A stretch of 59,329 nt of DNA from assembly GCA_009929695.1 (NCBI GenBank), contig RZZW01000017.1, forward strand, positions 1-59,329, given 5' to 3'. Positions 1 to 8,803 of the stretch are shown piece after piece. The notes beneath the pieces were generated by a model, which did no database searches, had not been told where the DNA came from, and saw only the letters and a list, made by a program, of their open reading frames with translations. Within the stretch, counting starts at the first letter, position 1. Every line of letters starts with the position of its first letter. Both the position numbers and the translations under genes were made by a program. The stretch is from Clostridia bacterium. GTDB lineage: Bacteria; Bacillota; Clostridia; Oscillospirales; Ruminococcaceae.

Positions 1-76
1 CAGTAGGGCGGGGGCTTGCTCCCGCCGTTGTAATAGCTTGCCGTAAGTTTCGGCGGGAGCAAGCCCCCGCCCTACT
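1..76. repeat. GTAGGG/CCCTAC palindromic repeat, 'gggggcttgctccc' arm type
   Basis: Imperfect long palindrome. The left arm GTAGGGCGGGGGCTTGCTCC is mirrored by a right arm ending CCCGCCCTAC. Close copies lie at 8690-8764 and 56168-56240, and a lone left arm at 49877-49900. No coding potential is evident. Confidence 0.85.
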
Positions 77-103
77 GTACACCGTGAATTGACAATGAAA
101 ATT

Positions 104-181
104 GTAGGGGTGCGCATTGCGCGTCCGCGCAGGTTTGAGCAACGTCGCGGTAGATTGTAGGGGCGATTCACGAATCGCCCG
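104..181. repeat. Two GTAGGG half-modules ahead of cca
   Basis: Two left-arm modules sit in tandem: one with a small palindrome around GCGCATTGCGCG (104-129) and one with GGCGATTCACGAATCGCC (157-181). The reading frame of cca stays open through both, so a start called at 117 would translate repeat DNA. Confidence 0.75.
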
Positions 182-215
182 AAATATTTTCGATGTTTTA
201 CAAGAGGTACACCTC

Positions 216-1388
216 ATGTTATCTCTCCCACAACCCGTCAATACCATAATAACAACCCTCGAAACCCACGGCTTCGCCGCATACGCTGTGGGTGGTTGCG
301 TGCGCGATTTGTACATGGGGAAAACACCAAATGACTACGATATTTGCACCGCCGCCATGCCGGATAAAATAAAAGAAATATTTAAAAATGACCGCCTCGT
401 TTTAACAGGCGAAAAGCACGGCACTGTCACGCTTTTAAAGGATGGCTCGACGTATGAAATAACATCGTTTCGCTCCGACGGCGCATACTCCGACGCGCGC
501 CGCCCCGACAAAGTTTGCTTCGGTGTTTCAATAGAAAACGACCTCGCAAGGCGCGACTTCACCGTCAACGCAATGGCGTTTTCAGAAAAACGCGGAACAG
601 TCGATATTTTCGGCTCAAGGGCAGATATAGCCTCAAAAACACTGCGCTGTGTCGGCAACCCCGAAGCCCGATTTTCAGAGGACGCGCTCCGCATTTTGCG
701 CCTCGCCCGCTTCTGTGCGCAGCTAGGTTTTACGCCCGAAAATGAAACGCTTTCAGCCGCAAAAAAGCTCGCCCCGCTTTTAAAAAATGTCTCAAACGAA
801 AGAATTTGCGCCGAGCTTTCGCGCCTTTTATTAAGCGAATTTTCAGCGGACGCAATGATAATCTGCGCCGATATTTTCAAGGCAATTTTCGGCAGCTTTG
901 ACACCGAAAAATGGCAAAAAAGCGCTGAATATATAAATAATTCCCCTCAACAATTATCCATACGATTGGCGCTATTATCAACAGCCGTCGGCACAGATTT
1001 TTTACACACCTTCCGCTTCGACAAAGCCACTTCGCAAACAGCCGTGCTTATCTCAAAAGCCCTTTTTACCCCGCTCGCCGATGACGAAATAAGTGTTCTT
1101 CACGCGTTAAATAAATACGGCAAAAAAAATCTCTCACTCATTATCGCTGCCAAATCCGCCGCCGGAATTGACATAAAAAGTGTCAAAACGCAAGTGGATA
1201 ATCAACTATCCCAAAACGCCTGTTTCTCCTTAAAACAGCTCTCCGTCAATGGCAACGACGCATTAGCCGCAGGCATAAAAGGCGAAAAAATAGGCGAAGC
1301 TTTATCAATTTTGCTTGAAAAAGTCATCACCTCAAAAATAAAAAATGACCGCACAATATTGCTCAATTTGCTGCGGGATATGGTATAA
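216..1388 (+). CDS. cca: CCA tRNA nucleotidyltransferase
   Basis: Adds or repairs the 3'-CCA end of tRNAs in the cytoplasm. The 390-residue product begins MLSLPQPV and carries the class II nucleotidyltransferase head: a G-G-x-V-R-D-like segment (AVGGCVRDLYMGKTPNDYDI) that supplies the metal-binding D-x-D, followed by the RRDFTVNAMA motif and a SEDALRILRLARF segment in the neck. Length suits the family. The ATG at 216 is preferred over an open frame from 117 because AGAGGT lies 7-8 bases upstream and everything before it is intergenic repeat. It precedes a small membrane protein gene. A poly(A) polymerase activity is the usual alternative name for this family but is less likely in Clostridia. 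Confidence 0.93.
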   Translation: MLSLPQPVNTIITTLETHGFAAYAVGGCVRDLYMGKTPNDYDICTAAMPDKIKEIFKNDRLVLTGEKHGTVTLLKDGSTYEITSFRSDGAYSDARRPDKVCFGVSIENDLARRDFTVNAMAFSEKRGTVDIFGSRADIASKTLRCVGNPEARFSEDALRILRLARFCAQLGFTPENETLSAAKKLAPLLKNVSNERICAELSRLLLSEFSADAMIICADIFKAIFGSFDTEKWQKSAEYINNSPQQLSIRLALLSTAVGTDFLHTFRFDKATSQTAVLISKALFTPLADDEISVLHALNKYGKKNLSLIIAAKSAAGIDIKSVKTQVDNQLSQNACFSLKQLSVNGNDALAAGIKGEKIGEALSILLEKVITSKIKNDRTILLNLLRDMV

Positions 1389-1423
1389 TTAAATTAGTGA
1401 AAAGTGAATGGTTTGCAGTTTCC

Positions 1424-1500
1424 TGTCATTCTGAGCGAAGCGAAGAATCTTTTGCGCGTTATCGTAGGTTTTAAGATTCTTCGCTTCGCTCAGAATGACA
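1424..1500. repeat. TGTCATTCTGAG palindromic repeat, copy 1
   Basis: A 77-base near-perfect inverted repeat starting TGTCATTCTGAGCGAAGCG and ending CAGAATGACA, with a short GCGCGTTATCGTAGG centre. Further copies are at 10872-10953, 31552-31628 and 41100-41176. Flanking TTTGCAG and GTGTGCT words are shared with the 41.1 kb copy in opposite orientation, so the true unit may be about 105 bases. Confidence 0.85.
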
Positions 1501-1540
1501 AGGTGTGCTGGCTTCATTCATCATTCGCGTAGGAGGTTTT

Positions 1541-1891
1541 ATGCCCACAAAAAAATTATATCTAATCTCGCTTTTGTCACTGCTTGCGTGCGCAGGGGCG
1601 GCGTTTGCGGGGTTTTGGGTGTTTGGCAAAATGAATGTGGCGCTCGGGGTCGGTTTTCTCGTCGGCGCTGTTGCGGCGGGGGCGGGGCACACGCTGTTTT
1701 TTAAGGCGTGGCACAGCGCACCAAACGGCTCAAAAAACGTCGCACTTTATTACGGAGCGCGCGTCGCAATAATTTTTCTCACCGTAATAATAACGCTGCT
1801 CATCTCAAGGCAGGCGGCGCTCGGCGCTATAATTCCGCAGCTTTTTGCAGTGCCTGTGCTCGCCGTCACAGCCGTATTTTTAAAGGAGTGA
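1541..1891 (+). CDS. Small multi-pass membrane protein, possibly ATP synthase I-like
   Basis: A 116-residue hydrophobic protein starting MPTKKLYLI. About four membrane segments are visible (roughly residues 5-27, 31-50, 68-86 and 90-113). The two helix pairs are separated by a polar [20 protein letters not shown] stretch. This resembles the AtpI/AtpR-like small membrane proteins in size and layout, but no ATP synthase genes are nearby, so the name is only a guess. The ATG at 1541 has a textbook AGGAGG 4-5 bases upstream; earlier in-frame starts lie in repeat DNA. It ends 4 bases before ispDF and is probably co-transcribed with it. Confidence 0.6.
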   Translation: MPTKKLYLISLLSLLACAGAAFAGFWVFGKMNVALGVGFLVGAVAAGAGHTLFFKAWHSAPNGSKNVALYYGARVAIIFLTVIITLLISRQAALGAIIPQLFAVPVLAVTAVFLKE

Positions 1892-1895
1892 TTAC

Positions 1896-3038
1896 ATGCT
1901 TAATGATAAAACCGTCGCCGCTATCATCGTCGCGGGCGGCTCGTCCTCGCGCATGGGGTTCGATAAATTATTTTTTGAAATAGACGGCGAAACGGTGCTT
2001 TTAAAAAGCATGAAAGCATTTGACGAATGCGAAAACGTGGACGAAATAATTGTTGTCGCAGGCAAAAATTACGACGACGTAAAACAGCTTGCGCCGCTTA
2101 TGCACAAGCCATGCACCGTAGTCACGGGCGGCGCAACGCGTGCGCAGAGCGTAAAAAATGGTTTTGAAGCGTCGCAAAGCGAAATAATTTGCATACACGA
2201 CGCCGCGCGTCCGTTCGTCAGCCAAAAAATAATCACAGATGCACTGTCCGCCGCAGTACAGTACGGAGCGTCCGCGCCAGCTGTGCCTGTTAAAGATACA
2301 ATTAAAATCGTGCAACAAAACTCCATGGTCAAAAGCACGCCCGACCGCGCGTCATTATTCGCCGTCCAAACGCCGCAGTGCTTTTTGTCGTCGCTTTATC
2401 AAAAGGCGCTCGCGCAGATTGACAACGACCTCGTGACGGACGACTGCTCACTTTTTGAGCTTGCGGGCATGCCCGTAAAGCTGACGCAGGGCGAGTATGC
2501 AAACTACAAAATCACCACGCGCGAGGATTTGCCCGCGCCGAAAGGGGACAATAACATGAATATACGCATAGGTCACGGCTACGACGTTCACCGCCTTGTC
2601 GAAAACAGAAAGCTGATTTTGGGCGGCGTGGAAATCGAGTACGAAAAGGGTCTTTTGGGTCATTCCGACGCAGATGTGCTCGCGCACGCAGTTGCCGACG
2701 CGCTGCTCGGCGCCGCCGCAATGGGCGACATCGGCAAGCATTTTCCAGACACCGCCGCCGAGTATGCTGGCGCAGACAGCCTTGTTTTGCTGTCAAAAGT
2801 CGTCCAAAAGCTTGCAGAAAACGGCTTTTCGCCGGTAAATATCGACGCAACGCTTCTCTGCCAACGCCCCAAACTTGCGCCCTACATAACCCAAATGCGC
2901 GAAAACCTAGCCAAAGCCGCGGGAATTGACGTCGCCGACGTATCCGTCAAAGCCACAACAGAAGAGGGTTTGGGCTTCACCGGAAACGGAGAGGGAATCG
3001 CGGCACACGCGGTTTGTTTGATTCAAAAGGGGAAATAA
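1896..3038 (+). CDS. ispDF: Bifunctional MEP cytidylyltransferase / MECDP synthase
   Basis: Catalyses two non-consecutive steps of the MEP isoprenoid pathway. Residues 1-215 form the IspD part: nucleotide-binding [14 protein letters not shown] near the start, then HDAARPF, PVKDTIK and TPQ segments. From about residue 222 ([14 protein letters not shown]) the IspF part begins, with metal-binding D-x-[30 protein letters not shown] and a terminal [20 protein letters not shown] segment. The two domains are in one frame with a short linker (APKGDNN). An ATG sits at the start of the IspF part, so a separate IspF might also be made, but no strong ribosome binding site is seen there. IspD and IspF are joined in several bacterial lineages. 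Confidence 0.95.
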   Translation: MLNDKTVAAIIVAGGSSSRMGFDKLFFEIDGETVLLKSMKAFDECENVDEIIVVAGKNYDDVKQLAPLMHKPCTVVTGGATRAQSVKNGFEASQSEIICIHDAARPFVSQKIITDALSAAVQYGASAPAVPVKDTIKIVQQNSMVKSTPDRASLFAVQTPQCFLSSLYQKALAQIDNDLVTDDCSLFELAGMPVKLTQGEYANYKITTREDLPAPKGDNNMNIRIGHGYDVHRLVENRKLILGGVEIEYEKGLLGHSDADVLAHAVADALLGAAAMGDIGKHFPDTAAEYAGADSLVLLSKVVQKLAENGFSPVNIDATLLCQRPKLAPYITQMRENLAKAAGIDVADVSVKATTEEGLGFTGNGEGIAAHAVCLIQKGK

Positions 3039-3052
3039 AATTGCGCAAACCG

Positions 3053-3207
3053 AGCGGACGAGCGAAGCTCGCCCCTACAAAGGTTGCTGTTCAACCATAA
3101 AAATCGCGTCATGGGGGACACATTGCCCTCTGCAAGAGCGGGACGTCGAGGATGCCGTCCCCTACAATTCACGTTGTGAATAACTGACGCGCAATTCGCG
3201 CCCCTAC
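3053..3207. repeat. Cluster of CCCTAC right-arm modules
   Basis: Three right-arm units in tandem, each a short palindrome followed by CCCCTACAA: GCGGACGAGCGAAGCTCG (3053-3078), GGGACGTCGAGGATGCCGTC (about 3138-3165) and GCGCAATTCGCG (3188-3207). Most of the ispDF-cdaA gap is repeat DNA. The last 100 bases should hold the cdaA promoter. Confidence 0.7.
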
Positions 3208-3249
3208 AATGTACACCGCAAATTTGTGCGCAAACCTCACATGTTTTTC

Positions 3250-3278
3250 TTCTTTTTTCTCCCCATGTATGCTATAAT
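3250..3278 (+). promoter_or_regulatory. Possible promoter of cdaA
   Basis: A perfect TATAAT (3273-3278) lies 28 bases ahead of the cdaA ribosome binding site. No good -35 hexamer is present at the right distance; the region upstream is pyrimidine-rich. Confidence 0.35.
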
Positions 3279-3317
3279 ATATAAGTTATATATAATTTAT
3301 TATTTGGAGGTGCTTTG

Positions 3318-4199
3318 GTGACGGCTTCGGCACAGAATGCTTGGTATTTATTTATCAATCGAATAAAAGCCACCCGCCCTATCGACATAATTGACATTAT
3401 CGTCGTGGCGTTCATAATTTACAACGTTATCGGGCTTATCCGCCAAACCCACACAGCGCAGCTTGCAAAGGGCATTTTAGTGCTTATAGCTGTGTATGTT
3501 GTGGCTTATTTGACGGATATGCGCATGTTAAAATACCTCATAAACGGCGTGATGAGCTTTGGGCTTATCGCGCTTGTCGTCGTGTTTCAGCCGGAGCTTC
3601 GGCGCGCGCTTGAAACAGTCGGGCGCACGAACATCTTCGGCATGCAGCTTTTCCGCAGCCGCAGCATCGCTACAGGCGACCTTCGCTCGCGCTGGCAAAA
3701 CGCCGTCGTTGCAATATGCGACGCAGCCGAGCGCCTTTCAGACACGCAGACAGGCGCGCTTATCGTCCTTGAACGCCAGACAAATTTATCCGAAATCATC
3801 AAGACAGGCACAATGTTTGATTCCGACGTAAACTCGGAAATGCTGTGCACAATATTCTACGAGGGCACGCCGCTCCACGACGGTGCAACTGTCATACGCG
3901 ACGGAAGAATTATCTCCGCAGGCTGCTTTTTGCCGCTGTCAAACAACCTTGAAATCGGCAAGGACATGGGCACACGCCACCGCGCCGCGCTCGGCATGAG
4001 CGAAAATTCCGACGCTGTAATCGTTGTCGTCAGCGAGGAGACAGGCATCATTTCACTGGCTAAAAACGGCGTCCTCATCCGCAGACTTGACCGCCAAAAT
4101 CTCTTCAATCTGCTCGACAGTGACATCGTGCCGCCGCCCGCAGAGGAGAACAAAAAGTCGGCGTGGTACACAAGGCTTTGGAGGAAAAACAATGGATAA
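3318..4199 (+). CDS. cdaA: Diadenylate cyclase CdaA
   Basis: Membrane-bound enzyme that condenses two ATP into cyclic di-AMP, a messenger controlling potassium and osmolyte balance and cell-wall integrity. Three membrane helices lie in about the first 95 residues (IDIIDIIVVAFIIYNVIGLI and following). The DisA_N domain carries both catalytic signatures: D-G-A in PLHDGATVIRDGRIISAG and R-H-R in GTRHRAALGMSE. The GTG at 3318 is chosen because GGAGG lies 7 bases upstream; the in-frame TTG one codon earlier is the alternative. The 3' end overlaps cdaR by 8 bases, the usual arrangement of enzyme and regulator. Confidence 0.95.
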   Translation: MTASAQNAWYLFINRIKATRPIDIIDIIVVAFIIYNVIGLIRQTHTAQLAKGILVLIAVYVVAYLTDMRMLKYLINGVMSFGLIALVVVFQPELRRALETVGRTNIFGMQLFRSRSIATGDLRSRWQNAVVAICDAAERLSDTQTGALIVLERQTNLSEIIKTGTMFDSDVNSEMLCTIFYEGTPLHDGATVIRDGRIISAGCFLPLSNNLEIGKDMGTRHRAALGMSENSDAVIVVVSEETGIISLAKNGVLIRRLDRQNLFNLLDSDIVPPPAEENKKSAWYTRLWRKNNG

Positions 4200-5505
4200 T
4201 AAAAAGCCAAAGCAAAAGTTCAGCATCCGCCGCGCGTTTGACAACAAGCGCTTTACGGCGATATTTTCGGTCGTTTTAGCGGTGGCTTTATGGCTAGTCG
4301 TCATAACAGTTATCGACCCAAACCAAAGCAGAACTATCCCCGTCAAGGTCAGCTATGACTACGACGCGACAGCTTATAAAACGCAGGGGCTCGACCTCAT
4401 AAACCCGCCAAGCCGAACGATAAACGTGCAGGTTTCGGGCGATAACAGCGTCATAGGCGGGCTAACGTCGAGCGATTTGCTCGTCTATCCCGACTACTCC
4501 ACAGTCACAGGCTCGGGAGATTATACGCTCAAAATCGAAATTGAAAAATCAGACTCGAACAAAAAATACGAGATAACAACAGGCAACGAGCAGTATGTCG
4601 AGGTCACATTCGACAAGGTTGTCACTCAAAAATTCCCGATACAGGTCAGCGCTGTCGGCGTAGAGCCGGCGGACGGCTACTATATGGACGTTCCGCTCTG
4701 CTCGCCGTCCGAGGTCACACTCAGCGGCCCCGCGTCCGAAATGTCGCTCATAGATACGGTTTCAGCGCGCGTTCAGCTCACAGAGGTGCGCACGGAAAGC
4801 GTTATCGCAAGCGTCAAGCTGACATATATCGACGGCAACGGCAAAGAGGTCGAGACTAAAAACGTGTTGTCAGACTACGACCAGGTCGAGGTGACGATAC
4901 CGATTTATAAAATCAAAGAGCTTCCTGTCAGCATTGTCTACACAGGCGCGCCCGCAGGCTACGACACAGCACAGCTAAATGCCGCGCTTTCGCAAAGCAC
5001 CATCCGCGTCGCAGGCCCCGCTGAGCAGATTGACGCGCTGTCGGAGTACACCTGCTATGTCGATTTGACAAAATTCAAGCTTGGCGAAAGCGTGCACTGC
5101 ACAGTCTCGCTCGCCGATGGCCTTCGCAATATCGACTCTGTGCAGGACATCACAATTTCGTTTAACACGGTTGGGTTCATCACGAAAACAGTCACCGTCA
5201 CGCAGATAGATATCGTCAACGCCGCCGCCGGCACAACAGTTTCCGTGCCGACTGAGCGCATAAGCAGCGTGACGCTCATAGGCAAGGAGAGCGAGCTTTC
5301 CGCGCTCTCGCAGGACAGCGTCATAGCGCAGGTAGACGCGTCGCCGTCAAACATTTCCGTCGTGCGCGGACAGCAAAATATGCCTGTCAAAATCATCATT
5401 CCGTCGTCCGAAAGCATATTTGCAACAGGCGCATACACGCTTTTGTGCGACATAACAACTGCCGCACAGGAGGAGGCCGCGCAAGCGCCCGCACCTGCCG
5501 CATGA
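4192..5505 (+). CDS. cdaR: CdaR / YbbR-domain regulator of diadenylate cyclase
   Basis: Membrane-anchored partner that modulates CdaA. The 437-residue protein has a basic N-terminus, one membrane helix (about residues 20-40, FTAIFSVVLAVALWLVVITV) and then repeated YbbR domains of beta-rich sequence outside the cell (repeats of the type P-V-x-V-x-x-x-G, with PSEVTLSGP and STIRVAGP segments). An Ala/Gln/Glu-rich tail ends the protein. The ATG at 4192 inside the last codons of cdaA gives translational coupling and is preceded by GGAGG. The stop overlaps the ATG of the next gene (ATGA). Confidence 0.92.
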   Translation: MDNKKPKQKFSIRRAFDNKRFTAIFSVVLAVALWLVVITVIDPNQSRTIPVKVSYDYDATAYKTQGLDLINPPSRTINVQVSGDNSVIGGLTSSDLLVYPDYSTVTGSGDYTLKIEIEKSDSNKKYEITTGNEQYVEVTFDKVVTQKFPIQVSAVGVEPADGYYMDVPLCSPSEVTLSGPASEMSLIDTVSARVQLTEVRTESVIASVKLTYIDGNGKEVETKNVLSDYDQVEVTIPIYKIKELPVSIVYTGAPAGYDTAQLNAALSQSTIRVAGPAEQIDALSEYTCYVDLTKFKLGESVHCTVSLADGLRNIDSVQDITISFNTVGFITKTVTVTQIDIVNAAAGTTVSVPTERISSVTLIGKESELSALSQDSVIAQVDASPSNISVVRGQQNMPVKIIIPSSESIFATGAYTLLCDITTAAQEEAAQAPAPAA

Positions 5506-7085
5506 TAACTGTAAGCCAAATTCGCCTGCCGATATCGGAAAATTCAATCACCGCCGTAAACGCGGCGCTGAAAATCTTAAAGCTAAAGCAAAGCGAAATC
5601 GAGAGCGCAGGCGTTGCAAAAATCTCCGTGGACGCACGCCGCGGCACGCCGACTCTCGTCTATACCGTGTCGGTCAATCTGAAACAAAAGGGTGCCGAGC
5701 CTGCCTACGCAGGCTTTGCGCCCTCGGTTTCGTTTACGCCCCCCGCCGTTTTCACGCTCGAACGCGGTCAAAATTCGCTCGCGCATCTGCCTGTCGTATG
5801 CGGCTTTGGCCCCGCGGGTCTGTTTTGCGCGCTGATACTCGCCCGCGCAGGTCTGCGCCCGATAGTTTTAGAGCGCGGCTCAAGCATGGACGAGCGCACA
5901 AAAGCCGTCGAGCATTTTAACAAAACAGGCGAGCTCGATGCAAACACAAATATCCAGTTCGGCGAGGGCGGCGCAGGCACGTTTTCAGACGGCAAGCTCA
6001 CAACCCGCATCTCAAGCCCGCATTGCTCGTTTGTGACAGACACGCTTTTAAAGCACGGCGCGCCGCCGGAAATAGCGATGCAGCAAAAGCCCCACATAGG
6101 CACAGACGCGCTTCGCGGCGTGATAACTTCAATACGAAGCGAGATAATTTCACTCGGCGGCACAGTGCATTTTAACACGTGCTTGACGGATATAAAAAGC
6201 AAAAACGGCGCTGTATATGCAGTCGAAACAAGCGGCGGTGAGATACCGTGCGAGGTGCTTGTCCTCGCCGCAGGCCACTCCGCGCGCGACACCTTTTATA
6301 TGCTCAAAGAAAGAGGTTTGACCCTCACCGCAAAGGGCTTTTCGGTTGGCTTTCGCGCCGAGCATTTGCAGTCGACAATCGACAAAGCGCTCTACCACGA
6401 CGCGGCGGGGCATCCGTCCTTGCCAAAGGGCGAATATCAGCTCTCGCAGCATGTGGGCGCAAGGTGTGTTTACACGTTTTGCATGTGCCCCGGCGGCAGC
6501 GTCGTCGCGGCGGCAAGCGAGCAAAACCGCGCCGTCACAAACGGCATGAGCCTCCACGCGCGCGACGGCAAAAACGCCAACGCCGCCGTCGCAGTCAGCG
6601 TAACAGAAGCCGATTTTGGCGGCGACGCACTAAAGGCGATAGAGTTTCAGCGCGATTTAGAGGAAAAAGCGTTCAAAGCGGGCGGCGGCGCATATGCGGC
6701 ACCCGCGCAGAATATTTCAAGCTTTTTAAAAGGGCAGGCAACGCTTAAAATCACAGACGTTCAGCCCACATACCCTCGCGGCGTGACGGCTTGCGACATG
6801 AACAAGCTCTTTCCGGACGAGCTTTCGTCGGCACTTCGCGCGGGGCTTTCGTCGTTCGGCACAAAGCTTCGCGGCTACACAGCGGACGACGCGATAATCA
6901 CAGGCATCGAGACGCGCACCTCAAGTCCCGCCCGCCTTTTGCGCACCGAAGCGCTCGAGAGCGTCGACGTAAACGGAATATATCCGTGCGGCGAGGGCGC
7001 GGGCTACGCGGGCGGCATAATGTCTGCCGCAGCAGACGGCGTGCGCGTTGCACAGCAAATAGCGCAAACATTTAAAGCGTTTTAA
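5502..7085 (+). CDS. FAD-dependent dehydrogenase (COG2509 type)
   Basis: A 527-residue flavoprotein. The first 80 or so residues form a small N-terminal domain. A Rossmann FAD-binding motif follows (VVCGFGPAGLFCALILARAG, with a distal acidic residue in VLERG). The next conserved block (NIQFGEGGAGTFSDGKL, then TRI) and the C-terminal GEGAGYAGGIMSAAADG match the uncharacterised FAD-dependent dehydrogenases found near cdaA/glmM in Clostridia. Substrate is unknown. The ATG shares bases with the cdaR stop (ATGA), so translation is coupled to cdaAR. Confidence 0.85.
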   Translation: MITVSQIRLPISENSITAVNAALKILKLKQSEIESAGVAKISVDARRGTPTLVYTVSVNLKQKGAEPAYAGFAPSVSFTPPAVFTLERGQNSLAHLPVVCGFGPAGLFCALILARAGLRPIVLERGSSMDERTKAVEHFNKTGELDANTNIQFGEGGAGTFSDGKLTTRISSPHCSFVTDTLLKHGAPPEIAMQQKPHIGTDALRGVITSIRSEIISLGGTVHFNTCLTDIKSKNGAVYAVETSGGEIPCEVLVLAAGHSARDTFYMLKERGLTLTAKGFSVGFRAEHLQSTIDKALYHDAAGHPSLPKGEYQLSQHVGARCVYTFCMCPGGSVVAAASEQNRAVTNGMSLHARDGKNANAAVAVSVTEADFGGDALKAIEFQRDLEEKAFKAGGGAYAAPAQNISSFLKGQATLKITDVQPTYPRGVTACDMNKLFPDELSSALRAGLSSFGTKLRGYTADDAIITGIETRTSSPARLLRTEALESVDVNGIYPCGEGAGYAGGIMSAAADGVRVAQQIAQTFKAF

Positions 7086-7095
7086 AGGAGCAGTT

Positions 7096-8328
7096 ATGGC
7101 TAATTATGATAAGCGCCCAAATCACGATGACGAGCATCTTGACGAGACATTTGAAAGAGAGATAAGCGAGACTGTCCACGCCGTGGGCGACGCTGTGCAA
7201 ACCGTCGTCACAGCCGTGTCACAGGGCGTGAAGGAAGGCTTAAAAGAGGGCGCAAAGCGTGCCGCAAGCACCGCCACAGAATATGCCGAAAAAGCAAAGC
7301 AGGCAAATAACGGCGCTGCGCCATATGGCAGCCAAACCGCGAATAACGTCGGCTATAATTATGCGCCGAAATATAATCAGAGCAAAAAAGGCTTTTTCGA
7401 CGGCGCTTTCGGCAAAAAGAAGCCCGATTACGCCAAAAAAGCCCGCTCTGAACGAGAGAGCGCAGGCGGCCTTGCGCTCGTTTGCGGCATACTTGCGATG
7501 GTTGCCATAAATATTGGCACAGGGCTTGGCGCGGCGATAGTCGGGTTCATCTCGTTTTGGTTTGGCGTGTCGATGCTCACAAGCCTTTACCGCAGCGGCA
7601 AATACCGCCGCATAGCCTCGTGCACCAAAACTATCGGCGACAGAACAAACTGCGCGGTGTCCGAAATAGCGTCCGTGCTAGGCAAAAGTGACATGGAGAC
7701 AGTCAAGTTTTTGCGCCGCTGCATAAGCGACGGTACGTTCACAGGCGTGTTTATATCACCCGATAATAAGCGCCTTTTCACAAGCGAAACAGCGTATAAT
7801 ATCTACGTCGACACGCTTGAAAAAAATTATAAAAAGCAGCAGGAAACGCCTAAGCAAGAGCCGAAAACGGAGGAGAAATCGTCAGATGCACCGAAAACCG
7901 TCCTTGACGAGTGCCGCGATTTCTACGCCGAGCTAAAGCATCAAAACGAGCTTATCGACGACGCGGCAGTGACAGAGCAGGTCGATAAAATCGAGAAGCA
8001 CATGCAAACGCTCATCACTTATCTTGATAAAAACCCCGATAAGTCTCCAAGAGTCAAGCGCTTTACATCGTATTATCTGCCAACGACAGTGCGCCTGCTC
8101 GAAACTTATAACGAGGTCGAACCAAATTCCGACGAAAGCACCGTGGCCGCCAATATCCAAACGGACATTGTGGGCATACTTTATACTATAAATAAAGCGT
8201 TTGCAAGCCTTGAGGACGGTTTAATGGAAGACACCGCCCTAAACGTCTCGGCCGAAATCGCCGCCATGCAGGCAATGCTGGCACAAGACGGACTTTCAGG
8301 GGATGATTTTAAGACGACGACGAGGTGA
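7096..8328 (+). CDS. XpaC-like membrane protein (5-bromo-4-chloroindolyl phosphate hydrolysis family)
   Basis: A 410-residue protein with a charged, low-complexity N-terminal region (HDDEHLDETFEREISE, then a helical AVSQGVKEGLKEGAKRAA stretch), two adjacent membrane helices at about residues 120-160, and a C-terminal cytoplasmic helical domain with the XpaC signature (FTSYYLPTTVRLLETYNEVE). XpaC was named from an indicator-dye phenotype; its true role is not established, so no enzyme activity should be assumed. It starts 10 bases after the FAD dehydrogenase with AAAGGAG upstream and closes this gene run. Confidence 0.75.
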   Translation: MANYDKRPNHDDEHLDETFEREISETVHAVGDAVQTVVTAVSQGVKEGLKEGAKRAASTATEYAEKAKQANNGAAPYGSQTANNVGYNYAPKYNQSKKGFFDGAFGKKKPDYAKKARSERESAGGLALVCGILAMVAINIGTGLGAAIVGFISFWFGVSMLTSLYRSGKYRRIASCTKTIGDRTNCAVSEIASVLGKSDMETVKFLRRCISDGTFTGVFISPDNKRLFTSETAYNIYVDTLEKNYKKQQETPKQEPKTEEKSSDAPKTVLDECRDFYAELKHQNELIDDAAVTEQVDKIEKHMQTLITYLDKNPDKSPRVKRFTSYYLPTTVRLLETYNEVEPNSDESTVAANIQTDIVGILYTINKAFASLEDGLMEDTALNVSAEIAAMQAMLAQDGLSGDDFKTTTR

Positions 8329-8355
8329 GTTTTCGCAAATTTGCGTGAACATTTT

Positions 8356-8461
8356 CACCTCATCAGTCGCCTTCGGCGACAGCTTCCCCTCAAGGGGAAG
8401 CCTACGAAAAGCCTTCTCCTTTAGGAGAAGGTGGCGCGACGAAGGAGCGACGGATGAGGTG
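8356..8461. repeat. CTCATCAGTCGCC palindromic repeat, copy 1
   Basis: About 106 bases: CACCTCATCAGTCGCCTTCG, two inner hairpins (TTCCCCT/AGGGGAA and CTTCTCC/GGAGAAG), then GGTGGCGCGACGAAGGAGCG and GATGAGGTG. The ends are complementary (CACCTCATC / GATGAGGTG). Copies occur at 18747-18847 and 28106-28199. Confidence 0.85.
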
Positions 8462-8475
8462 AGTTTTCGCAAACC

Positions 8476-8764
8476 TAGCGGACGAGCGCAGCTCGCCCCT
8501 ACAATCTTACAAAATGCGTAGGGCACGACGACTCGGCGTGCCGTGCGGTTTGCGCATAACTTGCGGACGCCGTCCCCTACATTCTAACAGCGTGCGTAGG
8601 GGCGATTCACGAATCGCCCGATAAATTTGCGGAAACCGTGCGGGACGGAAAACCCGTCCCCTACAATGCTCGTTTATAAAATTCACACCGTAGGGCGGGG
8701 GCTTGCTCCCGCCGCTGTAACCGCTAACGGTAAACTTTCGGCGGGAGCAAGCCCCCCGCCCTAC
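8476..8764. repeat. Array of GTAGGG/CCCTAC palindromes, including chimeric units
   Basis: Fills the rest of the XpaC-recJ gap. A right-arm unit (GCGGACGAGCGCAGCTCGCC) is at 8476-8504. At 8518-8580 a left arm of the CACGACGACTCGGCGTGCCG type joins a right arm of the GACGCCGTCCCCTAC type. At 8595-8673 a GGCGATTCACGAATCGCC left arm joins a GGGACGG/CCGTCCC right arm. At 8690-8764 a matched GGGGGCTTGCTCCC element follows. The middle units meet at a GCG-rich core related to TTTGYGCAAACC. Confidence 0.8.
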
Positions 8765-8803
8765 TGTGCAACAAAAAATCTAACCATACAAGGAGCAAAA
8801 TAT

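Noticed and set aside
1..76. CRISPR repeat possibility for the many palindromic units
   Set aside because: Units are scattered one by one over 59 kb with no regular spacers, and no cas gene is present.
335..904. Long antisense open frame (189 residues) opposite cca
   Set aside because: Lies wholly inside a well-identified gene, has no ribosome site and low-complexity composition typical of a shadow frame.
6248..6748. 166-residue Arg-rich open frame within the FAD dehydrogenase gene
   Set aside because: Out-of-frame reading of GC-rich codons; over 30 percent Arg and no start signal.
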